Shown here one piece after another: positions 12,801 to 24,500 of a stretch of 64,000 nt of DNA. This DNA comes from Ectocarpus siliculosus. Its lineage: Eukaryota > Sar > Phaeophyceae > Ectocarpales > Ectocarpaceae. A model generated the notes under the pieces. It searched no databases. It was not told the origin of the DNA and saw only the letters and a list, made by a program, of their open reading frames with translations. Position numbers and translations under genes: made by a program. Numbering within the stretch: position 1 is the first letter of the stretch; each line of letters begins with the position of its first letter. The stretch spans positions 102,549-166,548 of the forward strand of contig FN648539.1 of NCBI GenBank assembly GCA_000310025.1. The letters are read 5' to 3'.

Positions 12801-15800
12801 CGGACACACGAAAAGGCCACTTTACGCGAGGCTATCACCGTCGCAGCTGTTCAAGCGGAACGGCGCGACGCAAAGGAGACGGAGGAGGGACTGATTCGGG
12901 CGAGAGTTGCCACAGTGCCGCAGGGCTTGACAGACACGAGGATGTTTCTGGGTTTGGCCAACCCGCTTGATTGGGGGCGGTTCTATCTGTTTGTTGGGGC
13001 GGCGTTGATGCTATCGGACATAGAGCTAAGACGTTAGCAATAGCAACCCTCACATACATCTCTCGAGTGTGCATGTACGTTAGAAATGAGGTTCAAAATG
13101 GGTAACATCTGCTTCCCGCCACACCGCTAACATTGTGGAAAGAGGAGAAGGGCAAGGGCATGTGCGTGGTGGAATGAATGAAAACTGTTGAATGCTGCTG
13201 CATTTAGCATCTTGTCCAAGCGCGACACACGGACATGTTACCAGCGGGGATCCTCCCCAGGCGATTCTGAGCAGGTGTGCCGCTAGCCCTTGTCACACCG
13301 GTTATCGGGAGTCATTTACTTTGTCGGTTCGTTTCTCTTCTTGGACTGCATCACGGGAGTCATTCTTGTAGATGGCTGCATCATGGACTTGAGTTCGCCG
13401 CAGCGAAGAAAGGGAAGACAAGACAATTGGATTCGAACACGATAGAATGACACAGGTAAGGCTGGCATTTTGAGCAGATTTGCCGCTAGCCCGTACGACA
13501 CCCTTCTCGGCAGCGCTATCTACTTCCATCGTGCTGTCCGCATTGGGCTCAAGAACCGTGCGCCATGTGCTTTGGAAATCGAAAGGAAGAAGATTTTTTG
13601 GCTGTACAAGAAGAGGCGATCAAGAGAAGCGATTTCCTCACAAGGAGACTTATGCCTTGGAACCAACCCTGCACGCTTGCAGCAGCTATGCTCCTGTCCA
13701 CCCCGCCCCAAAATGGTGCAGCGGTTGAGAATATGTTGGTGTCGTCCCAATCGTTGCGTTTATTTCGCTCGATGGAATCTCTGTGTCCACCTGAGCCATT
13801 TACTCCCATAAAATCGCTCTCTCGGGGACCACACGACAGCTTTTTTGCCTTTTGAGAGCTCCAAAGCCTCATTGTCGATGTAGCTGTGCACCATTCGAGC
13901 GGAACCCCGCCTGCACGGAACCGGAGCCCAGATTTTTCCCCATAAATTTATAGCGCACCGTCAGGCATCGAAGCTTCGCCATGTTGAAATTGGGGTCCGT
14001 TTGTGACGGCAACACAAAATGCATTGCTTGTCCCAGTGATGGTGCTACGCAAGGCTCCTTGCCGTCCCCCGTGTCCCCGGGTCTCCGCGACGGTGTGTTT
14101 TTCCCCAACCATATATATTTTCTCGCAGGTCCAACTGCTAGATAGATAAAAAATCCCGAGCGGTGCCCCCGCCGGCTGCTGTAAAATCTCATTTGTCCCT
14201 TCTGGCGCCTAACCCCAGGAGACACAAGCCTCTACATCCTTGTGGAAAAATCATAGATACCAGCTTGAGCAACCCCGTCGATCACAAATGTGCCGCTTAT
14301 CAGTTTAGGCCTTGTAGCGCGAGATTGAGGTGCTTGAGATTTTGCGATTTGAGGGCAAAATCTTCCCGCCGAGATTTTTGGTGAACTAGCGCAGCAAAGT
14401 GTGCTCCGTTGCCGACAGCTACAGCACGCCACAAGCAACCACACCGCTCTAGACTGCCAGAGCCTACCGATATAGTGTGTGAGTGGCGTCGCATGACTTG
14501 ACAGCAGCAGCAGATAAGCAGAAACGATTCTAGAGGTGTCCTGTCAACTGTATGCAGTTGCATACAGCTGCCCGAAATTTGGCCAAAATGACGGATCTTC
14601 TAGGCCCTTTGATGCGCCGCCGCCGTCCTCCACGTGTGTATGCCCGATCAACAAACGGATTGAACGCGCATGTAGCTGGTCCACCGGGTGTTCTCAATCT
14701 AAACGTATACGAAAGATATTTTGCGTTTTTTTTCGTCCCCCCCTTACTCTAAATTCAAGTTGTTTGTTTTGGGTTCTGCGAAACGCCATCCACCTTTTGC
14801 TGCTCTTGTTTTTAGGAGCCTTTGCGTAGCCTTAAGGCGCTTTGGTATGGCTGAGGGATCCTCTACCCCGTTGCCAAATGGCTTAATATTGACTTCGTGT
14901 AAGTCGCAAGGATTTGACGCTTCTCTGTACGGTGTCTCTGTTTGCGGCCATAAATTGTGGTATGCACTGCATAGAAATGTGGCTGTTTTATCGTGTTCGT
15001 GCAACTATCCCACTTCCAATGGTTCCTGATAACCGCTGTCATCGTAATTGAACTTGCTTCCGTGGGCAGGACGCGTCAGTCGCAGACTAGTGCAACCTGT
15101 GTACTTTTTCGTGCGCGTGTCGTGCCCCCGTGATTATTTTCCGCGGAAAGGCACATAGCAGGCGTGTCCGAAGAAGCAAAGATCACCATCGAGACTGAGG
15201 AATACGTCAACTCGTTCACGGCTTCAATGATGGAGGCGACATTCGCGTGGAGTAACGGTGCAAGTTTCAGTGAGGTATGCGTATGTGGATGCATGCGCAC
15301 CCGTGACATGATTCTTGTGGATCACTCTTGCAACCGGCTGTAGGGTCCTGCGTGATTCGAAGGTCCCACCGCATGTGAATGAACATCGGCGTCGTCGCAG
15401 GCACAGGAATGACACCGATTTTCACATACGATGCAGGTGATCGAGCGGGCAGATGATTTTGAGGGCTCAATCATTCGGGTGTTCAGGCGCCTCGAAGAAC
15501 TACTTCGACAACTGTCACAGGTGAAAAATATTTACTATTGTAGGCCACATACAGCTACGAAGAAATTTCGACTGCATCGAACCCCACACAGCAACCCATC
15601 ACCAATGGCGCAAACAAGACGTGCTTGACGTCCAGTTCCGTTATAGAGAGCTGTTTTGAAAGTGTAGTCATTGTGCAATGGTCCAACGGCAATAGCGGCG
15701 TCAGTCGCGTTGAAAACCGTCGTGTTGGCTGAGTCCTTTTTCTTCGGTCTGCTGCTGCTCAGCCTCTTAACTCGCGATACAGTAGAGTCAGCAAGTCAGA

Positions 15801-16237
15801 TGTATATTTTTGGGAACTGGCCCCCCTCTGCGAAGGTCTTGTACGAGAAGACACCACGCAAGTCACTATTGGAGCCACATGGAACTGGGTCTCCCACACT
15901 TTTACAGTTTTCCCAAACGATCGCTTCTCTCAAGTATGGGGAAGGCCTCGGGTAGTCTGGCTTCGGTTGTAGCCAATACGCTTGAGGATCCTGAGATAAA
16001 TGGTCGAGATAAACGGTCGCTTTTTAGACCGCTCTTCTCGATACAGGAAAGCCGCGCTCAGAGCACAAATGTCGGCACGAAATAACCGTTTTTGAACTTT
16101 TTGGAACTATATTTTTTTGTCGCTCATATTTTCAGGCGTCCGCAGCGATTGGCAACATGGAGCTCAAGACCAAGTTTGAGCAAGCGGCCAACAAAATCCG
16201 GAGAGGGATCGTGTTTGCAGCTTCACTCTACCTTTGA
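816..16237 (+). CDS. MTR4: MTR4 / SKIV2L2 exosome RNA helicase, 22 exons
   Basis: This encodes a Ski2-like 3'-5' RNA helicase that feeds RNA to the nuclear exosome (TRAMP complex). Exons as read: 816-1070, 4577-4741, 5325-5432, 5585-5748, 6003-6164, 6368-6464, 6613-6791, 7048-7177, 7390-7485, 7763-7875, 8278-8396, 9064-9221, 9437-9601, 9820-10089, 10479-10621, 10789-10944, 11214-11301, 11916-12110, 12339-12415, 15151-15274, 15437-15520, 16136-16237. All introns are GT-AG and every phase closes, giving 1049 residues; the human and yeast proteins are about 1040-1070. Visible motifs: [13 protein letters not shown] (motif I, split by intron 2), DEIH (II), FLSATIPN (III), a motif V of the form [30 protein letters not shown] (VI), then the arch/KOW insertion (residues about 583-830) and a C-terminal DSHCT domain ending IVFAASLYL. 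The start at 816 is the first ATG of an acidic N-terminus. The exon 1 to exon 2 join is the least certain; the small exon 14 acceptor could be 4 bases further on, but only 9820 fits the phase. Confidence 0.96.
2540..4070 (+). mobile_element. Degenerate LINE (non-LTR retrotransposon) in MTR4 intron 1
   Basis: This is a dead non-LTR element in the same direction as the host gene. Around 3030-3100 the frame reads [20 protein letters not shown] (reverse transcriptase block with PQG). Around 3135-3190 it reads [16 protein letters not shown], an FADD catalytic box. The downstream RT thumb and C-terminal part at 3329-4050 includes [20 protein letters not shown] and a conserved [11 protein letters not shown] stretch. 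Frames change several times and stops interrupt it, so it is not active. The 5' end is unclear, somewhere between 2200 and 2650. It accounts for much of the 3.5-kb first intron. Confidence 0.85.
8560..8870 (+). mobile_element. tRNA-derived SINE, copy 1, in MTR4 intron 11
   Basis: The head at about 8567-8640 looks like a tRNA gene: TGGTCTAGTAGT as an A box and GAGTTCGAATCC as a B box, spaced as for internal pol III promoters. The T-stem bases do not pair, so it is not a working tRNA. The body and tail (CCTTCTCGCGATAAAA, CCGCAGGAGGG, CTGTGTGATCCTGG) recur in the same order at 63655-63890. A shared tRNA-like head plus an unrelated shared tail defines a SINE family. Confidence 0.7.
12416..15150. 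other. MTR4 intron 19 (2.7 kb): small repeats only
   Basis: This is one of the longest introns of the gene. I see no coding family in it. Structures noted: a hairpin at about 12649-12687 with CCCGCCT and AGGCGGG arms; a 22-bp imperfect direct repeat (GAGCAG..TGCCGCTAGCCC) at about 13268 and 13474; and a short inverted repeat (AGATTTTGC / GCAAAATCT) at about 14337-14363. The paired direct repeats may mark an old insertion of about 200 bp. Confidence 0.4.
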
Positions 16238-16847
16238 ACCTGCTGAACCTGCAGAAGCAGCTACACACCCAACAATTGTTGTAGGCACGTAGCCCAGTTA
16301 CAGCCATCAGGATTGAGCAACCGTGGTGTGCATAGAGTTCGCCGGCGGATAGGGGTTTTGCCCCTACGCCAACAAGAAAGGCCCAAATGAGTGTGATTAC
16401 TTCGTTCGGAGGCGACGGTCATGGTTTCGTAACACAAAGTGATTGAATCCTACTCAAAATTTGCCAAGGGACTGCAGAGATAGCCCCATTTGGCTCAGAT
16501 GGATAATATCCTAGCCAAAGTCCCTGCTCATTTGCAAGCACAAGCACGTTGGCAAACAGCAGGCAGGCATCTGCTGGTGTCCGAACTGCCATCACCGGAC
16601 GTTCATGTGCACGGCTGGTGATACACACCCTTGTACACCGCATGGTACAAGATTTCCAAACTCGACGAACTAACCTCAGAGGGGGTCGTTTCACCTATAA
16701 CCCCCCCCCTCGATTCTTGAAACAGGCCGACGATAACACGTTCCTATTCGTTCGAGGGGGTCAAATCGTCTACACCGCCCAACCCCACCCCCTCCCCCAC
16801 CATGCAACGGTGCGCCAATGTGAAGAGCGATTTGACTCGGACATCTG
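16238..16847. other. Convergent intergenic gap between MTR4 and TMX2
   Basis: These 610 bases separate two convergent stop codons and must hold both 3' UTRs and both polyadenylation regions. I see no ORF with family resemblance and no clear repeat. Confidence 0.5.
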
Positions 16848-19128
16848 CTACCTTTTCCCTCTTAACCCTCGGCGAGAGTAGCTGGTTGTCCTGAACTCTT
16901 GGTCTAGTTCGAAGTAGTTGATCACGCCACGCTGTCGCGAAAGGAAAACACAGACATTGCGGTTACGCGGTGATGGACACAGCAGTGGCAACGCCGTTGT
17001 GGGGACAGAGAACATGGATACAGCGAATTCCGCGAGAAAGTCCAACGTCCTGCGGCTGTAGAGAACAGACAGTACTGGGCACGCACGGAATTTTGGTGGA
17101 ATGACCCGCCGACAGGGCAGGAGGTAGTAGTGTGCATCACTCCCGCTGCTTACCTCATCCATTCGAGCCCGAACGACGCTTCCATCCGAAGCGAATGTCG
17201 GCAGCCTGCAAACTTCCCTGGTGGACAGAAAATGAAACAAGGCGACGTTTTCACCAAAGTTCAGTACCATGCAAGCAGCTAGAGAGAGCAGTGCATGTCG
17301 CATCCATCAAAAACAAGGGACCGGTCCCACCTTCCGGAAGCAAAGAGTGCCAGAGTTGGAAGTTGCTTGCTCGTCCCGGCCGTGTTGATGTTAAGGTCTT
17401 CAGCCGTCTCGGGATGAGCCACGATATCCACAACTGCAAACCGCCGATTCTTGTCCGCATACCTGACCATATAAAAGTAGGATAGGATAGTAAACGTCAG
17501 AGTCGATATCCACGACGTTCAGCAGCAGCTGTAGTGCAACTTCCGTTATACCAGTAATGCGCACATCATGTTCATAGCTTTGCCTCGCGTTTGATTTTAT
17601 GGCAGGCAAGCAGCATAGTGCTATTCTTCATACATTAACGACCTCCAGCCCTATTCCCAGAGTTCCTTTACCGAAGGAGTCGGAGAGATCGTACCACCGT
17701 GCCAACTCTCCTATCCGTGCGACGCTGACTACCGTTACAGCGAATAATAGTTGATGGCGGGTGCGCGCTTTTTGCCGGGGCAAGGGACAGGACCCACGGC
17801 AGCAACGGTTGGCCCGTGCTAGAGCGTTGCGACAAAGTGTACTTGTGTGAGTCTGCCGGAGTAACCAGAAGGGTCAAGAAAAAGACAAAACGCATCCTCG
17901 TGTAATCTCTCCGATCCCCGTGCGAAAACGCAATCAATTCACGAAGGTTCGGGTGACAACGCAAATTCTACATGGCAGCACATTTCCGGAAAAAACCCGC
18001 TCTCAAGCGCTTGATAACGGTGTTTGTTGCGCAACACAGATCCGTAACCAAAAAGAGGGAGCCCTTAAACGCTATACCCTCGTCGAGTCCTCTCGTCGCG
18101 ATGGTGCAGCGAAACCAAAATATCATGAAACTAAAGCCACATCGCACGCACCTCCTCGCAAGTGCACCGAACATTGGCTGCAGGTTGTGGCTCGAGCTGC
18201 ACCAGTCCGCGTGGAACATAACCAACCAAGCAACTCGCTCGCCGGGCGCTTGTGCTGACGATGATCTCACCATGGACTGGAACTCTCCCGGGTTAAGAGT
18301 TGAAACTTCTGAGGGCAACACAAAACGGGGGTACGGCACCACCAGCGAACAAGCTGGGAGGCGCGGGGTTCGCGTTGGGAGCTGGCAACTATAAGTCATT
18401 CGCCACAGTACAGCATCGTTTGGTGGAAGAAACGGACCATACATACGACGCAACGAGCGTTCATCCATGGACTAAACAACAAACAGATACGTGGCCGATA
18501 CCGCAAATCGCAAATGTCTTCCAGAGCGTAATGGGATGTACAGGGAGCATACCTGTCCATAGAATGAGGTACCACACCATGTGGGGGATGCCCACGAAAA
18601 ACAGGAGGACTGCCACAGCAGCCTTTCCGATGACGAAAAACCGTGCGAGAAATTCGTCGAACGTCGCCATTTTGCGGTACTTCGAGACCAGAGTAGCTGT
18701 GGCGAGACCGATAATCTCCGTTTCCTGCGCACGCGATTGCAATTGATTTTCAACACAAGACACGAAGAATCAACAAGTGCCATCATAACATCGGAATAGA
18801 TTAGATCAGCGTGTGCTGTCCAGATGACTCTTGGCTATTGGTGAAAAGCAGGCCCGCAGCAAATGACTCACTGCCGTTCATACCTATAGCTGTAAACATT
18901 TAACGAACCTACGCCATGCTTTACACACCTGGAAGAAGAATTGACGTACACCGAGCAACAATCCGTCCTACCCCAGCCACCTTGTCACTTGGGGGGCTAA
19001 AATACTCTCTCCCTATGACGCGCTTCACCAACTTACACATAGAAGAGCTCGATGGTCAAAAACAGGTTTGTGCTCACCTGTGAAAAACCAGTCCAAGTCG
19101 CCTGCGATGTAAGCCGAGGCGCAGACAT
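16848..19128 (-). CDS. TMX2: TMX2-like thioredoxin-related transmembrane protein
   Basis: This is a membrane-anchored thioredoxin-fold protein of the TMX2/TXNDC14 type, expected in the ER. Exons read 5'-3' on the minus strand: 19128-19078 (tentative), 18724-18553, 18353-18152, 17462-17331, 17217-17154, 16931-16848. Phases close to give 234 residues; animal TMX2 is nearly 300, so the N-terminus is short or an exon is missed. The second exon carries hydrophobic segments (AAVAVLLFFVGIPHMVWYLI). The thioredoxin core reads VAWLVMFHADWCSSSHNLQP, then VDIVAHPETAEDLNI and SKQLPTLALFASG with the cis-Pro region KQLPTL. The active site is CSSS rather than CXXC. The C-terminal exon reads RGVINYFELDQEF, matching the family's ENVIREF-type end. 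An alternative first exon in another frame ends GDLDWFF but does not fit the phase. The family call is firm; the first exon is not. Confidence 0.85.
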
Positions 19129-19959
19129 GTACCACCGTACTATGCCATAGTTCAGCACCAGCTACACGGAACGGAGAAGCGCGCGTAGTGATGGAATTTA
19201 AGTATATGCACCGACGGTAGGTCATGTTTGTTGGCGTGACTCGCACCGCTTACTCATTGAGCGGCTTCCCCATCAAATCTCATACCATGGCATGTCGTTT
19301 GATCAGAACGTTTGACAACAAAAAAGCCGGTGAACAGCCGAGGGTGGGTTCAAATCTCAAAGCAACACGAGAAATGTGGGAGATCCTGCACAGCGTTCAC
19401 AAGCCGAACGCCCTCCTGAAAGTCAGATTCTATGCCCCTTTCGGTGCAATATTGGGCTCACCAGCCGGAGATGTTAAGATCTCCTGGTCAGCGATCCGGG
19501 AAACGCCAGTCTAAAACGTTTTCCAAGGTCTAGCTTCTTTACGAAACTACCATCGTATTAAAAGCATCTTCCACTCGTGTGTGAGTAGATAGGATTGCAA
19601 AGCATTACCATAGTTCGCCCGCGCATGCCTATCCGCAAGGCCCGTGCGCCACTGTTCTACCCAATCTCTGGCAAAGACAGATTTGGGGTCCGCGATTTTC
19701 GAAACGAGTCTTTCGTATCGAGTACGCTACGAGCTAAACTAGGATGCTACTGCTGGAGCAGTCCGCTTTTCGAAGACGTCTACTAACTACACGGGATGCC
19801 GAATCTTGCGCATGACCCCATCTGACCCTGACCGGATTTCTCACAGATAACAGAGACGACAACCAACGGTTGAGGGTTCTTGCCAACAATGACAACCAGT
19901 TTCAATGTAAAATTAAGTCCAATATTAGCGCCCAAAATATGTATCAAAAACGATCTTCC
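19129..19959. other. Region upstream of TMX2, nothing recognised
   Basis: No ORF with a family resemblance and no clear repeat. The stretch should contain the TMX2 promoter on the minus strand. A further upstream TMX2 exon could lie here, since the predicted protein is short at its N-terminus. Confidence 0.35.
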
Positions 19960-20390
19960 GGCGTGTGGAGTCCTGACCTAGGACATTTTCAGTAGAGGAC
20001 ATCATGGGGCAGCGGCATGGCATGGCACGCCCATCTGTTGCTGCTGGGGTCGTGCTGTCGAAGGCTGCGGCTGCGGTCCGAAAAGTCCGCAAAAAAATCT
20101 GTGTCAAAACCGCTCACGATCCACTGCTGTACGCGCCGTCACAGATCCAATCCCCTGAACTGCTGGTCTACAGCAGTAGCTTACACCACTAGCTGCATTG
20201 CACGGCCCGCACTCCAGGGGATTGGTCTGTGTGAATTGGTACGGCCACCCAGTTTTGCGGAATTTTCGGACCGGAGCTGCAGCCTCCGACAGCACGCCCC
20301 CAGCAACAGATCTGGGCGTTCCAACGGGCATGCCCTTGCTCCATGATGTCCTAACTGGAATATATGCCCGGGTCGGGACTCCACAACGCA
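19960..20390. repeat. Foldback (hairpin) element of about 430 bp
   Basis: The left arm (about 19963-20097) and the right arm (about 20251-20386) are imperfect reverse complements. Both carry GGACATCATGG, CATCTGTTGCTG or its CAGATCTGTTGCTG form, CGTGCTGTCG, AGGCTGC and GGTCCGAAAA in mirrored order. A second, inner pair (GATCCAATCCCCTG at about 20145 and CCAGGGGATTGGTC at about 20213) continues the stem, so nearly the whole unit can fold. No coding capacity is visible. It resembles a MITE or foldback transposon. Confidence 0.75.
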
Positions 20391-21506
20391 ATGACTTGTT
20401 GAGACCTTGTTTGCACACCCACCATGTAGCTTGTTTTATCTTGAATATGCAGCTACTGCCGCTGTAGACTATTGTAGGCTTTGCGAATTTCTATTTATTA
20501 GTGTGTGAAGGGAGGCATAGAATAGTGATATGCTGTTGGAGACAATCAAGGAAAAATAAATACACGCACAGAAAGATCCCCAACCGCTGTTCTTTGTGAT
20601 AGCTCACTTTTCTTTTGTTGCGCTACACTTCCCGAATGGTCGCACGAGGTCTCGTGAACGTCTCATTACCGGGTGCTGGATCGGTCGTTGCTGCAATAGT
20701 TTCGACCTCGCTCAAAATCGATTGTTGGCAAGGACTTCGTAAATAAGTGGGTAAAACAGAACAAAAGCACTTCCAAACCAGTAAAAATAGACTATTGTTT
20801 GTTTCTGGAGAGAACCGGCGACACAGCAGCAGTAATATAGAGCTCTGCACTGCTGTGTAGCTGTCCAAGCGGCAGGATGGAGGGGTATCGTTTTCAGTAA
20901 AAGCGTTAAAGCGAACACTGCTACAAGTTATGTACACATTCATCCAAACCGACGATATACCTCCGCAGATACTTGTGGGTGCAGTAGTCGAGCTTCAAAA
21001 GTCAAACCTTTCACAGCTCACTAACTCGCTCCACGGACTGTCAGGGAGTAGTTACCCAGTGTAGCCGCGGGGTGCCGAGCTCTGAGTGAGTAATGTGCCG
21101 TTGAACGACGAGTAGTTCGTTGTACTGCTGCATTACCAACCTTTCGAAGGAAACTTTCAAGATATACTCACCGCCGCGTTAACTACGTAGTGAAGATGTA
21201 CGAAGCGTGCCCATCGTCTCCGATGAACGATATTTTCTCCTGCCATTCCGCCCGAGACGGTGTCAGCAAGTCGGGGCGGAATTACTTCTAAGCTTCTAAG
21301 GCAGAGCCTCCACTGTGCCCATATTGCCTTCTTGTTGCAGTTGTGCACCCCCGAGGGTATGCAGTAGTGAAGCCCACCAATATTATCCACGTCCCCCCCC
21401 CATCTGGAGAGTTCGTGCACACTCACCCTACTGCTACTTCCACTCTGATACTGCTGTGCCTGCGCTGTTCAAGCAACCACCACCTGCCTCACCCTGGATC
21501 CCCAAG
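20391..21506. other. Intergenic region upstream of PSMB1
   Basis: I recognise no gene or repeat in this 1.1-kb stretch. It should hold the PSMB1 promoter and 5' UTR. The ORFs on both strands here lack family features. Confidence 0.35.
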
Positions 21507-24500
21507 ATGTCGCAAAGACCTTCACCTCATAGGTGAGTGTTTTTGGTGTCACTATGTTCAGGTAGTTGTCTACGTGCCACCAAGAGCGGCAGAGGAGTTG
21601 TCTCCCTGCCTCGCTAACGAATCTCGTCCTTCTCCTTGTACTCGTACGTTTAATAAGCAGCAAGATCTGCGATCTACCAAGGCGTTCCCACAGCAGGCAA
21701 TCTAGTTGCTCAATGTGTAACGTGAAAATAGGACTGCTGTTGCTCAATGTGTAGCCCTTCCCCTTCACTTACGTTGAAATACTCGAAAACTACTGCTCGC
21801 TTTCCCCCAGCGCACCAATCTGGCACTCGGAGGGTACGAAGGATCTCCAGGTGTTGTCTTCGGGCATTGACCACGGGGTGACTCAAAACCCGTTCGAGCG
21901 CAGATGGAGCCCGTATGACTTTAATGGCGGGTGAGCAAGGGATTTATCGTTGATGATACGGCGTCTGAGGTGGACTGGTAGTTTTTAACTGACTCATAGT
22001 TCTCATAACAGGGGTATGCTGGATGAGAACCGGGGTTGCGCTAGAGGGGAGAGAGCTGGTCTCCGGCCAATCGCCCCCCCCCCTCAGTATCTACAATAGT
22101 TTTGAGGAGTGTCTCTCCGGGATCAAAGTGCATTTTCTGGAGAGCGCAGCAGAGTTGTGTCGTAGCAGAGAACACGGGTGTGTTGTGTGTCAACAAGGAG
22201 ATGGAGGTTGAAACGTGATAAAACCGGGGGTGAAGATGTGAACTGGGTGGTCCCGCTCTATTTCCTGTGGCAGGTATGTTAGGAAAGCACGTCTGCTGTG
22301 TTGCAAAAACACGAGGTCCAACGAAACACAGCATAGGTTCACAGCAGAGGTAGAGTGTGCGTTTTATTTACGTCCTCTACACAGAAAATACGAGATTGAC
22401 TGCTGTCAAATGCACGCACGTTGAATCTAAAGTAACCGTCTATGGCGGCCACCCGTTTTTGTCGCACGTTAGCACAGCAGTGGGGGCCAACTGCTTTTTT
22501 GTCTCACGGGTAGAAGCTTACCTGTTCTTGAACGTCGATGGCCACAACAAAGTACACAGTCTCTAGAAGCGAAAGTGAGCACGTTCCTTGCTTCGCCAGT
22601 CTGAAGAAACAAAAATAATATTGTAACCAAACCAAGAAGCAACTGCAGCTGTAGTCGCGGGTTATAATCCCCCCTCTATCCCGGCCAAAGTTAACAGTGG
22701 CCGGGGAAACGCCAGCGGCGTTGCAATCCTTGACTTGTGTACGCTGCATCCTTGAGACACCAATACGATACGCATATGCCTACCTGGTGCACGACTTGTA
22801 CATTGAAACATAAGCGCACGTCCAACGCGTAAGAGCTGCATGGCCTCTTGGGTTGTCGCTACAAAATGCTGCGCGAGGATTGTGGATTTGTAGCGTCCTC
22901 GCCACTTTCGAGTGTTGTTTTGTACGGGTATGCCGTGTTGTGTTTGAAATACTCTCCAAACTACTTTACGCGGACAACGCCGCCCAGCGCTACAGCGCGT
23001 CGGCCTTCCATCGGCCTGATCCTTTCGTAGGGTCGTGGGGCAAAGATGATCGAATGAAACTGTTATGTAATTCGCTAGTGATTGTTCGGCAGTTCCTCGC
23101 AAAGACTAATCGCGTTGCAGTTTGGACAATGTGTGGGTCAACGATTGTGTCCTATTAGTTTTGCAAACATCTCGTCCGTTTCGTATTGTTCGCGCATCTT
23201 GTGCTGACTCAAGAAGTTTCCCGTACCCCTGCCAGCACGACCCTTGCCATTGCAGGTGCCGACTACGTGGTTGTTGCGGCCGATACCAGAATGAGTACAG
23301 GATACTCCATCATGTCGCGCGATCAGACCAAGCTTCATCAGCTTACCTCGAAGTGCGTGATTGCCTCTGCTGGTTGCAAGACAGACGTGACAACCCTGTG
23401 GAAAGAGCTGGATGTTAGCATGACCATGTAAGTTCCGTAGGAACCACGTACTATTGCAACTTGAAAACATGATCAAAATACAATTTAGAATCGTGTTGGT
23501 GTACGTGCTGGTGTGTCTTGAGACCGTCGACGAACGTCTGTTCAATGTCAAATCTGCGTCTGTGTGACGCCGTAGATTTGTCTCTTACCTTGCGGGTGGC
23601 GCTGTAAGTATGATATTTTGCCGATGTGGTGATATCTTTGATACAGAGAAGTGCCGACCCAGGAAACCGGCCGTTTGCGACGAAAATGTCCTTTCGCGCA
23701 GCAGTAGTCTCAAGTATCAATGCTGTTGGTTGTTCGTGCTGGCGGTCGTGTGCCTAATCACGTAACTGTACGCCCATTTTGTTATGCCTTGAGAAAAATG
23801 CCTAACTATGTATTCGGTCGGAAAGGGTCATAATCTATGACTAGAGGTAGGGAACATTGGCTCACGTTCAAGTTCGGCCCTCAGGCCTCACAGCGACGCC
23901 TGAGAGCGAAGCGGCGGGACTAAGCCTACTCTCAAATCGACACGATAGCGTCACATCGCGGCACGCGCCGCAGGGGGTGCCGCTCGGCCTCCCTCGCGCC
24001 GGAGTCCACGGGACGCCCTCTCTCAGCGAGACGTTGCCGCCGAGGGCTCCCGGCGCCGAGCGCCGGGCGAGCTTCCCGCGCCGGCGGAAGCACTCCAAAC
24101 CACGTGCTCGCACCTTCATTGGCACCTCGGACCTCTTCAAGCGAGACTGTCAATAAACGCTGCTTGTGATTGGGCGGAACTCTCTACCGGTGTATTTTTT
24201 GGAACTTGAAGTCATCACAGACCTCGGAACTCGGAACTGTCTAGCAAAACAAGCAACAGTTAATGTCTACCTCTTGTGTACTTACTGCGAAATGGTACAT
24301 CAGCACTTTCTACACCATCGTGTGCTGGGGACTGCTGTGTAACACTGCTACCTCGCAATGTGTGTGCGACCAAAAGTGGGCAAACATCTCTCCCAATAAT
24401 GTGAAGAAGTGGCACCTTGCCGGATATTTCGAGAATTTATATTTTGCCTCCCAGAACTCGGAACATCTCTCTTGTGCTAGTTACTGGGGGAAACGGTCAT

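Noticed and set aside
18981-19080. Alternative TMX2 first exon ending GDLDWFF
   Set aside because: The sequence resembles the family's D-W motif, but its donor phase does not match the next exon; another frame with an ATG at 19128 does.
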